Shown: positions 1 through 10,900, counted from the first letter of the stretch. The stretch is 64,000 bases of DNA from Lathyrus oleraceus (GCF_024323335.1 NC_066580.1:142156188-142220187), one strand, 5' to 3'. The notes: generated from the sequence alone by a model not told the origin. Numbers and translations: made by a program.

Positions 1-640
1 AAGGTCTGTGACTTCCCTAGCCGAGTCAGGATGGTTATCCCCGGTAGGTTTACAACGGTGTTTCCTCAGCAGCCAGGCCAGAAGGTTGCTATCTCCGAGT
101 GGAGCGGGTTTCAGTGAAATATATCTCCAGCAGTGTTCATCCTACCAGTGGATTGGATGAGTTTCCGTAGCAGACTGATATGTGCATCCCCAGCTGAGTT
201 GATTCTACCTATGGATTGCATGGGTTGTCCCCAACGAAGTAGCATTCGTTTCCCTAGTAGGGTCAGGATGGTTATCCCCAGCAGGTGTTAGAATTGATGC
301 TTCCCCAGTCGACAGGCTTGGAGGTTGCTATTTCCCCAGCGGAGTATCTGTGAGCATTTCCCCAGTGAAGTCGTCAGGTATCTGTGAGGGTTTCCCGAAG
401 CAGAGTCGGGATGGATATCCCTAGCAAGTCAAAGACTGGTGTATCCCCACAGAGTGGTGGTGGTGCTTATCCCCAGCAATATCCTCAAGCGGATTGGGTG
501 CAAAGGAAGTTCTTCCCCAGCAAGGGTTGCCTTATCCCAGCAGCAGCAGTGCTATTCCCCAGCAGGGTGGAGTTGGAGCAATGTCGAGTTCCTCAGCAGA
601 GTGTCTCGAGCTCTTCAGAAGGATCCCTTGAAGGGGATAC
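1..640 (+). repeat. CCCCAGCAG-type degenerate repeats in the Ogre-1 3' region
   Basis: Non-coding stretch built from irregularly spaced copies of a motif close to TCCCCAGCAGAGT. Clear copies lie at 187-199, 333-345, 359-373, 391-408, 443-456 and 591-602, often followed by a 'tcaggatggttatc'-like linker. Equivalent repeats, on the opposite strand, occupy the 3' regions of Ogre-4 (38340-39420) and Ogre-5 (55460-58440). The motif matches the complement of the PBS at 7881-7898. Short open frames across this stretch (for example 384-674) show no protein similarity I recognise and are taken as chance. Confidence 0.7.
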
Positions 641-836
641 TTTTTATACATTCATCATGAAAAAAATAGCATAGCATGTTGCATAGAAAAATAATAAAGC
701 GCGTAGCATTTCCATAATTATGGAGCATTACGTAGAAAAATCAGTCATGCATCACATTGCAAGCGCAAGCTAGTCTCAAGCTGTGGTTACCGTTTGGGAG
801 GTGATGTTGCATCAAAGTTTCTGTCGAGCGAAGATG
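641..836 (+). other. Ogre-1 3' region, unremarkable spacer
   Basis: About 200 bp of AT-rich sequence between the CCCCAG repeats and the minisatellite. I see no gene or strong motif. Confidence 0.5.
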
Positions 837-1700
837 GGAACGATAATCCGAAATTTTTCCGGTATTCAGACCGAGGCGGTAAGCAGACCGAAGTGGCATT
901 CAGGCCAATTTCCGATCTTCAGATCGAAGAACTTTCCGACGATCAGGTCGAAGTACTTATGGCATTCAGGCCAGTTTTCCGGTATCCAGACCGAAGTGGC
1001 GTTCAGGCCAGTTTTCCGGTATTCAGACCGAAGTGGTGTTCAGACCAATCTTCCGGTGTTCAGACCGAGGCGGTATCCAGACCGAAGTGGCGTTCAGGCC
1101 AAGTTTCCGATTTTCTGATCGAAGAAGCTTCCGACGTTTAGATCGATGTAGCTTGTGGTATTCAGACCAATCTTCCGGTGTTCAGACCGAGGCGGTATCC
1201 AGACCGAAGTGGCGTTCAGGCCAAGTTTCCGATTTTCAGATCGAAGAAGCTTCCGACGTTTAGATCGATGTAGCTTGTGGTATTCAGACCAATCTTCCAG
1301 TGTTCAGACCGAGGCGGTATCCAGACCGAAGTGGCGTTCAGGCCAAGTTTCTGATTTTCAGATCGAAGAAGCTTCCGACGTTTAGATCGATGTAGCTTGT
1401 GGTATTCAGACCAATCTTCCAGTGTTCAGACCGAGGCGGTATCCAGACCGAAGTGGCGTTCAGGCCAAGTTTCTGATTTTCAGATCGAAGAAGCTTCCGA
1501 CGTTTAGATCGATGTAGCTTGTGGTATTCAGACCAATCTTCCGGTGTTCAGACCGAGGCGGTATTCAGACCGAGGTGGCGTTCAGGCCAATTTTCCGGTA
1601 TTCAGACCGAAGTGGTGTTCAGACCAGTTTTCCGGTGTTCAGACCGAGGCGGTATTCAGACCGAAGTGGTTTTCAAACCAAGAAAAGAAAATTCCGGGGT
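837..1700 (+). repeat. Minisatellite in the Ogre-1 3' region, 122-bp unit
   Basis: Tandem array of a motif close to 'ttcagaccgaagtggcgt'. A higher-order unit of exactly 122 bp begins at 1159, 1281, 1403 and 1525, with near-identical copies; a fifth partial copy begins near 1037. Flanks (837-1036 and 1525-1700) hold shorter variants of the sub-motif. The open frames it generates (repeated FRPxFRxSDRxG peptides in several frames) are by-products of a unit that lacks stops. Tandem repeats between pol and the 3' LTR are a known feature of Ogre-type elements. Confidence 0.9.
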
Positions 1701-1990
1701 TCAAGAAAAGAAAAAGAAATGATAATCCCCAGCGGATGTGGTGATCAGGCCATGGTTATCCCTGTGTTGCCATTTATTTTGGTATCCGGGTCGACTGTTT
1801 CGGTATTCAGGCCGACTTTTTCCGTTCCAGACGGATTGTTTCAGAGATTGTTTCTTCGCCGATTCTGACAGGCGTTATTAATTATTTTCCCATCAGAGTG
1901 CAAATTGTTCGTCTGTTCTTGGTATTCAATCACTCTTCATCCTGATCATCTGAAAGCCGAGGCTGTTCATATCGACAGGTTCACAATGGA
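1701..1990 (+). other. Ogre-1 3' region between minisatellite and polypurine tract
   Basis: Non-coding sequence with decayed versions of the minisatellite word ('gtattcaggccgac') near 1803-1816. No gene seen. Confidence 0.5.
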
Positions 1991-2005
1991 TTGAATAGGG
2001 GCAGC
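1991..2005 (+). promoter_or_regulatory. Polypurine tract of Ogre-1
   Basis: TTGAATAGGGGCAGC directly precedes the LTR start TGTAACACC. The same arrangement, GTAGGGGCAGC and ATAGGGGCATC, precedes the LTRs of Ogre-4 and Ogre-5 on the minus strand. The tract primes plus-strand DNA synthesis in LTR elements. Confidence 0.85.
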
Positions 2006-5000
2006 TGTAACACCTCAAAATTTGCCCTCCTCTCTTGGGACTAGCTTAACATATTACATAACATTTTTAGGTCATTAGGCATTGCATATTGCATATCATG
2101 TGGTTACATTGTGCAAGTCATCCTCTCAAGTCTTGATCAGAAGATGAAGAGGTCATGGTGCAAGCTAGGGTTTCATTGGACTAATCATTGATCATCTGAG
2201 GATGTGGAGGTCCAAATTAGGGTTTTTGTGATTCTCAAGGAGATTGGTCTTTATCTTGATTGAAATGATTCATCATCATCATCATGGTTTGTCATCATCA
2301 ACTGTTGAAGCATATTCCTTGAGATTAGGGTTTTGACCACTGGTCAACCCTAATCAATTGCATTGGGCCAATCAGGGCATGGCTAGGAGATGGGGTCTAC
2401 AATGTATATGGGGATCATCCCATGGTTTTATTGAGCTAATTTAGGCTAGGGTTTCACCCTTGAGCCATTTCATCAAGGGATTGGAGCTCAGTTTGATGAA
2501 TGCCTGGCCAAGTTCATCTATCAGTTGAAGAAGTCAACTGTGGTCAACTGTGCATGATTTAATGGATTTGGAGGTGGAAGTGAGTTGGATACACTTCATT
2601 CATGTTGTAACAAGTGTTATTTGACATGTCAAAGCTCAAGAATGAAGAAAATAAAGTCAGGACAAACACTGCCAAAAATAGAAAGTGACTTGTAATGGAA
2701 GTTTCCAAAAATGGAAAGTTTTTGACCACAAAATTACATGTCCAAGGAAGCTTCAAATGAAAATTTGTTCAACATGAAAGTTGTAGATCTTGGTCTCACC
2801 TTTCCAAAAAGTCCAAGAACTTGAATTTCCCATGTATGGTTGGCAAGTTATAGTCCATTCAATTTCAAAAATGACCCATAATCAAAGGGGCATAACTTCC
2901 ACATGGAGTGTCCAAATTGAGTGATCTTTTTATGTGCAAACTCCATTTGACATGTACTTTCATGGTGCATAGTTGGAATTCATCAAAAATGGTCAATGCA
3001 AAAAGTCAATTTTCAAGTGTACAATTAAAAATCCAAGGGCAAAATGGTCCAAGTGGAGAAATAATGAGAATTTTGGCATGGGGATTTTTGCAACACCTCA
3101 CAAATGAAAATTAGAAATGGTTTGAATGGTCCCAAGTGCCCAAGGTTCAATATTTGACCAAGTCATTTTTGAATTGCATTTGAAATTGCACAAAGTGGCA
3201 TAGCATAGTGCAAATGAAAATTACAATGCCAATGGATGTGGGACCAATGCCAACTCATCACAAATGGCATTTTGAGAGTGTGTGAGCTGTCATACAGCTG
3301 TCACAGGGCCTATGTGAAAAGTCCATTTTGCCCTTGCTTAGTAAAATGCATTAAGCTAATCCATTTCATTTTGGTTAATTGGATGATTAAGAGTGTGATT
3401 AAGTGGAGGTATATATCACTAATCATAACTAACTCTTGATCAGAATCACAAATCTCAAGAATCCAACCATTTTTCCCTCCATTTTTCTCCAAAGCTCAAG
3501 AACATTCATCAAGCATTTTGGATCCAAACTCTTCCAATTCTTCACCAATTCACGAATTTCTTTTTGCTTCCTCCTCCAATCATCTTCCTCTTGGACTGTT
3601 TTGAGGAATTGTTGCCAAAATCCTCACGAATCTCCACTGTTCCTCTTTGACTTAACAATGGCAAATGGAAATTTCTTGCACTAGGAGCAACATTGGATCA
3701 AGCTAGCTGTTGCATTCTCCTTCCTGAAGCTTCTTCTTCACCTGTTTTGAAGAAACAACTCCAATCACACGCGAATTCGACACTGCCTTCAAATTAAGGT
3801 AAATTTTCGAATCTCATGATTTGGTGAATTATCATATGCGTTGTGTAGATCGTTCATCATAGGTTAACGTGAAACTTGTGGTTTGCAAAATGATTGAGTG
3901 AGGTGAGAGAAATCTCGATTGAAAGCTTTGAATGCAAAACCTAATTCGATCGATCCATGAGATGTAGTTAGAATTAGGATGAATGGATCACATATTTGGA
4001 ATCCTCTTGCTTAGACCTTTCCAATGACTATACGCATGTTAATTTTTGTTGAGATTCATTGTTCATGTGTTCTTGAGATTGCTGGAAATTTTCTGGAAAA
4101 AAAGTGATGAACAAGCCGTGTTTGATCTTTCATTCTCGCGTGCCAATTTGAATTTGTGTTTCCCTCCAGCGCTAGCCAATCAGCGCGCGCCAAGGCTTCT
4201 TTTCAAAACTACATCGTTTTGGCGTACTGCTTTAATATTACAACTTTGCCATTGTTCTATTTAATTATTATATTATTTCAATTTCTTTTGCAATTTCTTT
4301 TCATTTTGATGCTTGATTTTGTAAAATTGATAAATCACTCAAAACTCATCCAAATTTTGTGAAATTTTTTGTGGCATGCTCATAAGAATGTGTAGAATGT
4401 TATGATGATTTTTGTGAAATTTTTGCACGTGTGGAAATTTAATTGGCCTATTGGTTTTGTTCATGTGTACATTTTTACATGTTTCACCATATCCTTCATG
4501 AAATGCTCATACTTCTAAAGAAATGGATGAAAATTTTTGTGATCATTCTGGACATGTTGATGGTGATTTCCATGTAAAGTTTATGATTTTTGGATACCTG
4601 GTGATTGAGATATGATTTTTTGAATCTAGGTGTGACAATTTGTGTCACACCTAGCTAGGTCAACTTCATGAATTTATTTGCATGGCCTAGGATTGTTTGA
4701 TTGAGTTGAAATTTTGCATGGATGATCATTGATGTGTTGAGATAACATGTGAATTTTTCTAGATTTGTCTATGTCATTTTCAAATTGATTGATAATTTTC
4801 TTCTCTGTTGGTTCATTTTGCAACATTGTGTGACACATGTTTGTATATTGTTTGTGAAATTCTCATATGGTTTTGGATGAATGTGAAAATTGGTATTCTG
4901 ATTGTAGACACATTGTAGGACATCATGCTTTTGGTCCCATTCATTTCTTAATTGTTCTCACTGTTTTATGAATTTTTGAAGTGAATGCTTGTGTTGATGC

Positions 5001-6979
5001 TATGAATTGGCTTGAATAATTGTGTCTGGATTTCTTGATTTTCATTGACCTAGTTCCTTTTGTCCAATTGAGCTGAAAATTGACATGCTACTTGTTGATT
5101 GTGTCCTGTTTAGGTGTGAATTATTTGAGGATTTTTGGAATTGATTTGGTATGCTTTTGAGTGAAATAGTTCTGTTTGGTCAATTGGTGTTGCAAATTAC
5201 ATGATTGATGTTAAATTGTGCATGAAATGAATATGGTGAATGGTATGAGTATGGGACCAATTGCATTTGCTTTTGATTTGTTTTAATTTGATTTTGGTTG
5301 AATATTACTTGCTGTTTATATTTTTTTGTCACCTTTGGACCCTAGGCTTGGCCTAGTGGTCTAGTTTCTCACATTTGGTTTGGATTTTCAGGTTAAAAGT
5401 GCAAAAGGCTTAAGAAGGAAATTGAAAAGTGAAAATTGAATTTGGTTGATGTTGTCTACTAACATGACTTTGTGTTGTAGGTTGTGATGCTTGAGCTTGG
5501 GCTTATAGCTTGCACTTGTGTGCATTAACTTGTGTTGCCTGTGCAGTTTAACTGATTAACATTTGCTGTTTACTGTTGGTTTGTCTGAGTACTGATGATA
5601 CTTGATTGATTTCAGGTACATTTAGTCGCTTACAGTTCTTTAAGAACTTGCTTGCTGCTGCTTGGTTTTTAAACCACTTGAGGTAGGACTTCTATTCTTC
5701 ATGTAGTCTGGAAGACCTGGCCTGTTACTTGGCCAGGCAACTGTCTGAAGTCCTCCTTAAGAGGCGATGTTTGTGATTGTTTAATATTGTGCCCAAGCAG
5801 GTAAAGTCCTTGATAAAGGCAATTGGTGGAAGCCAAGGGATATGCAATCTATCCCCCACTATTCTGTGAGTCGTCCTTCTGCTCACACGGCTGTGTGTTG
5901 ATGCATTGGGCCACAAACCCAAGATCTTGTGCTGTTGCACAATCGAGTCAGAGTCTTTGAGCGTAGAAGGGTCCCTCCATTCTGGACCCACGCTCCTTTG
6001 TCTGAAGCTCTCCCTGGTCAGGGATAAGAGCTGTGAAGTCTAATCTTCACTCATCTTTCATCTGCTTCACCTTAGCCCCGCAATGGCAAGGTTAAGAGCG
6101 AGCAGTACCCATGTACAGATGACTTGCTTCGGCAGTCAAACCCATTGTTTGAGCCCACTTGACTGGTTATAGTGTGTGCTTTGTGAATATTTGTTTGCTT
6201 GAATGCTTGTATGCTTGCTTTCTTCCTGGATAGGATTAGATTGCAGTTGTGCAAGTAGGTAGAAACCGCAACGTAGGGTAATGATGCATGACAACACTAG
6301 GCTCGAGTCCAGCTCCCTGGTAGTGTGTCTTCCCTTGGTTTCTGGCTAGATTTTCTTTCCCTTTCAGGGGAACTACATCGCCCTGATCCTTGTTCCAGAC
6401 GAGGTATGTAGGCAGGAGGTCGTGCGAGACCTCTCCGGGCACTTTTTTTTCCTTTCTTGTGTGTGTTGTTGGACAAGTGCTAGGCTCGAGTCCCTGACTC
6501 CTTAGCATGTTGTTGTTTGTTTGTGCTTGTTTGTTTCGGGCGCTGACGTAATGCCATTGAGTGGTTGTCGGGTCCCACGTTTGCCATCTGTTTGTGTGTT
6601 TTGTGTGGTTTGGCGTGCGTAAGCCGAACTACAGTAGCTCTGATTCTCGTTCCAGACGAGATATGTAGGCATAGGATGCGATGTCCTATCGAGCTCCCTT
6701 CTCTTAACCCCACCTGCGATCCCTGTGTGTGTGTGATGTTTTAGCAACCTTTTCTTTTCTTAGAGCATGGATCCCGTCGAGTACGACGGACGTGAGGGGT
6801 GCTAATACCTTCCCCTTGCGTAACCGACTCCCTTACCCTTTCTCTTTGGTCGCAAGACCATTTCCTTTCCAGGTTTCTCTGAGCGTTTCCTTTCCCTATC
6901 TTGGGATAAATAACGCGCAGTGGCGGCTCTGTGTTGTGTTTTTGTTTCAGCCCTCCGGTTGTTTTTCGCGGATGCGACA
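2006..6979 (+). mobile_element. 3' LTR of Ogre-1 (4974 bp)
   Basis: Starts TGTAACACC and ends GCGACA. Blocks are shared with the Ogre-4 LTR read on the other strand, including both termini. Within it are a TATA box at 3410, a stretch similar to other LTRs in the window near 2690-2850 with the words 'tttccaaaaatggaaa' and 'catgaaagttgtagatctt', an inverted repeat TGTGACA...TGTCACA near 4631, hairpins at 5338-5361 and 5716-5737, a CC/GGAGTCC-rich block at 5700-6200, and a PBS-like core TGGCGGCTC at 6921-6929. It contains no convincing ORF; short frames are scattered and lack similarity. Confidence 0.88.
3410..3417 (+). promoter_or_regulatory. Probable TATA box of the Ogre-1 LTR
   Basis: TATATATC about 1.4 kb into the LTR. 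TATA-like elements at comparable depth are seen in the other giant LTRs (28627, 44195, and minus-strand 11301, 35955, 53871), which suggests a U3 of 1.1-1.7 kb and a very long transcribed R-U5. Confidence 0.55.
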
Positions 6980-7880
6980 ATAGGATGTCAAATTCCTTAA
7001 CTCTTTCAAGTCGGGTTGTCTGAAATTTTTGTATTATTGATGATATGGATGTAAATGAGTGCATGAATGCATGGATGCAACAATCACACTCAAGGATCAA
7101 GCAAAGCACACCAAACAAAGGTCATGGGATGGATCATGTCATCCTTAATATCAATCATCCATTTTGGTGGATTATGGTTTACACCTTATCAACACCCAAG
7201 TTCCATTGATATTAAGGATATATGACCGGATCAACCATGAATCAAGGGTTTGTTGCAAGTCACGAGCATGGAGTCTCGGTTAAGAACCGCCCAAAGGGAA
7301 TGTACTAGGGTTTAACCTACCAAACATGTTCTACAAGAGGTTCCCATAGTCATCATCCCATCTTTTGGATATTATCGGATAAACGACTACTCGTATTCCA
7401 AAAATATTCTCAAGAGAGACTCTTATAAGTGTAGTATCGTGTAACAATCATATCAAATCTTACACTTGAATGTCTTTCGCACTACATCCTAAGAATAGGC
7501 CAAGATGGGTTTGGTAAACTAAGGTCCTTGGCTTCTAAGGTCTATATTGGAAAGAGTAATGTCTAACCACAACTACTTGTGTGACATTATTGATCCCAAC
7601 ATGACCTCCACCAAGTGAATGGGCTTGCAAGTCAACTTGCTAAGGAATAACTCCACACAAGTCAACAAGACTATGCCATTCTCCAATCCTAAATGCACTT
7701 GAGTTCGGGTATAGAACTCATCTCACAATGATCACCAAGCATACAAGGAATCAATATTCAAGCAATTCAATCATTACATACAATACAGTAATCCCAAATT
7801 GCACAAAAATATGTCACAAAACAATATACACAACAATACAACAAATATGAAAAGTAGGCAAAACCCACTAGGCAAATTGT
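6980..7880 (-). other. Leader region of Ogre-2
   Basis: Non-coding sequence directly downstream of the PBS on the minus strand. No ORF or recognisable motif; gag would lie further left but is replaced by Ogre-1. Confidence 0.55.
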
Positions 7881-7898
7881 TCCCCAGCAGAGTCGCCA
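7881..7898 (-). promoter_or_regulatory. Primer binding site of Ogre-2
   Basis: Minus strand TGGCGACTCTGCTGGGGA, six bases after the LTR end CTACA. TGG at this place pairs with a tRNA CCA end. From memory, Ogre-type elements use tRNA-Arg; I could not check the tRNA match. This is the only undisturbed Ogre-type PBS in the window. Confidence 0.8.
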
Positions 7899-7904
7899 CT
7901 TTTC

Positions 7905-10900
7905 TGTAGCGGGCTATTCGTTACCATTAGAGATATTGACTAAATCCAAGGTAAACCATACAAGTCGAGTCGTCACCGCAGTTCTATTTATCCAAAGGAA
8001 TGGTTAGAAAGCGAACAAAAACCTAAAAATTTTATCAAATCAAAAACTAGTAAAAATGCCAGAGATCTGGGTAAGGGGGTTGGTTATGCAATAGGAAGGT
8101 TTTAAGCACCCAAAAGATCCTAGGTACTCCTAGGGAGCCCTTTTCACACTTGTTGTAAGGTTGGTATTTTGTGAAAATTTTCTTGTGCAAACATATTTGA
8201 AGAGATGAGAAGAGAATGTACAAGTTTATTTACATTTTTGTTTGGATGGATAAACCCATTGCCTACGTACCATCTTAAAAAAAGATTAGGATCAAAACCT
8301 CGTAGTTCGGGATAAAAATCTCAAAATGAGTTGGTGAATTGATTGGTCCAAAAGCCTTAAGGTCTTTTGTTATCCAAGGGAGAAAACTCAACCTAAAACC
8401 ACAAATCCACCATGTGAGGATAGCTTCAACATGCTAGTGAGGGGTTAACCCTATAATAAGCATGGAAGACTCATTGTCCATCACTAAGGATACAGGTGAG
8501 TATTACATCTACCTCAAGGATAACTCAAACCTAATAGCTAAAGGTTATGAAAAGTTTTTGATAAGAAAGTGGCCATTGAAACCACAAAAGCATTTGAATG
8601 GGTTATATTTACCAATGAAAAGTATTTACAAAATATGGTCAAAGTTGATTTAAAAGTTCAATTCAAAATAAGTGTTATGAAAAGAAAATTTGAAAATCAA
8701 AAGCATAAGGCTTAGGTTTCTAATGTTTGAAAACAAATGTTAAATGTTTGCACAAAAGTTTTGGCTTGGGTTAGAGTGAAGGGAAGAAGAAGAATGGCTA
8801 AGTCCTAAGAATACAAGAGATAAGGGGTAAGAGAACAAGACCACAAATGGAGTTCCTCTCATGAGATCATAGTGATTATCTAAGTAGCTCCCATCCTTTG
8901 GAATATGCAAGCAAAATAATAGTAAGCTCAAGCAATCAATAATCAATTTAGCTCTTGGAAAGTTCCTCAATGGCTCTTAGATATCTCTCTCTTGGAAGCT
9001 CATGGCAATGGTTCCTCACTTAGGCTTAATGTTGGAATCCCTAGCACAAGAACACACACATTAAAAAGTTCTATTAAACAAATCAAGAATGAACAAGCCA
9101 GAGTTTAGAAATTGGTCCTTCCAATGTTCTCTTTAGCATTTATATCATTCTAAAGGCTCAATACCTAGTTGCTCTTTGAGTTTTATAGCACTCTAAAGGC
9201 CCAATGCCTAGTTGCTCTTTGACTCCACATTTTGCATAGGGAAAGTCCTAAAGTCTAAGTCCATTTTGTCCATTTCTTTGCATTTGGTCCACAACAATCA
9301 AAACAAAACATAAGCACAATAGCATATACACAATTATGTGCTCAAGTGAGCAAAAGGCAAATTGCATTAACATAAACATGTGCTCAAATGAGCAAAGGAA
9401 AAAGCAAATGAATAATATGTACAATAATAGTAAATTGCGTAAAAGTAAAGAGCAAGAATTAAATGTTAATAGTCAATGTTAGTAGTTAGTGTGCCATAAG
9501 GAAAATTTAGCGCTATGTTAAGCAATCGTAATTGGACTTATGTAGAAGTCACAACTATCTGGGGCCGGTCAATAATAATGTAGGCAACAACACAAGTTAG
9601 AGGCCTTGATTAGTGAACCAAGTTCCAACAACTTGCCATGCCAAAAAGAATATGAGAAATGATCTTGTATAGGTTTAAGTCCTTTGCATGATTTAAGAAG
9701 CAATCTATCCTTAATGCAAAGCCATTCACTTGATCATTTGATCAAGATGAATTAGATTTGAATCAAGGAAGATTAAACCTCCCTAATCAATGCTAACTTA
9801 TCAACCTTTAACTCATTGATCAAAAAAAGAGAAGAAGAAGAAGATGGATGATGGATAAGGGAAATGAAGAACATAAAGTGCATTAAGTAAAATGGAATGT
9901 ACCAATCCATAAATGTTGACCAAAGATAGGAAAGATCAAGGTCAAACCCTCAAAATCAGAAATGCGATGAAGATTAGAAGTCAAGAAATAAACAAGGTAT
10001 TTTTGGCATTTTTAATATTTGAAAATAAACTTGAATTAAAATATTAAAGAAAGGTCAAACTTCAAATTCACTTCAAATCAACTTTAAAAAGTCCAAGTGA
10101 ATTATCCCAAGTTCAACATGGTCAAACAAAGTTTGACAAAAAATTTCAGCATTTTTAAAAGTCAGAAACTATTTTTAATCAATTAAAAATGAATAAAAAT
10201 AACCTAATTGAACTAAAATCTCAAATAAATCTCAAATCAATTAATAAACTGATGAGAATATTTTTCATAGATCCATCATCATTCAAAGAGGTTGAGAAAA
10301 TATTTTTGTATTTTTTGGATATCAAAAACTATTTAAAATGAATTAAAAATAACCAGAAAAGAGAAAATTCACAAAAAATATCAAATGATAAAAAAAAAAT
10401 ATTAAAAAATCATTTTTAGAAACTAGAATTAAAAAGAGAAATAATGCAATTGGTCCCATATTTTTTGGAATTAAAATAAAAGAGTTATGAATTTTTAAAA
10501 TAAAATGAAATAAAAGAAATAAAATGGAAATTAGAAAAATCAGAAAAAAGGAGAGGCGTTGGATCTAAGCTCATTAACTGAGCTGGCACATGCAAAGGTG
10601 GAGAGATGCGCGCGCACGATGGTCCCAAGTCAATGAGTAACATAATGAATTAAAATAAGTCATATCATCCAAGGGCCACAATTCAAACTGGAAACATGAT
10701 CAAACGGTCTATATGTGATCTGGCAACAGGGACGGTGGCCAGCGCCACCGTCTTCTCCGGTGAGCTCCGGCGAAGGCCAAAAAACACAGAGGTTCAAATG
10801 CTCACTAAAATGGACGATCCAGGCACTGTTCGAAAGGTGAAGTGATGTACATCACTCCTATACCACTCACTTCCACTCTAGATTCATATTAAGAGAGAAA

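Larger units (their letters stand above)
1..6979 (+). mobile_element. Ogre-1: 3' part of a Ty3/gypsy Tat/Ogre-type element
   Basis: The right-hand part of a plus-strand giant LTR retrotransposon: about 2 kb of 3' internal region followed by a 4974-bp 3' LTR. No gag or pol is in view; they would lie left of the window. Assignment to the Ogre/Tat group rests on the huge LTR, a polypurine tract of the form GGGGCAGC directly before TGTAACACC, the repeat-rich 3' untranslated region, and clear LTR similarity to Ogre-4, which still carries Tat-type pol. The element abuts Ogre-2 leader sequence at 6980, so it probably inserted into that older copy; the flanking 5 bp is ATAGG and its partner is outside the window. 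Confidence 0.85.

Noticed and set aside
783..1868. Overlapping open frames with FRPxFRxSDRxG repeats, looking like a repetitive protein
   Set aside because: They occur in several frames of a 122-bp DNA tandem repeat that lacks stops. No start context, no consistent single frame, and the location is an Ogre 3' region.
4045..4362. Frames in the Ogre-1 LTR near the CGCGCGCCAAGG block as a host gene exon
   Set aside because: The same block (CGCGCGTTGAC or similar, followed by an 'aaacgacaccgttttgg'-like word) occurs in the Ogre-4 LTR (35180-35210) and in Ogre-5 (53085-53105), so it is LTR sequence.
7881..7898. tRNA gene at the PBS or in the CCCCAG repeats
   Set aside because: Only the 3'-end-like part is present. 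No cloverleaf, anticodon arm or A/B boxes could be drawn around any copy.
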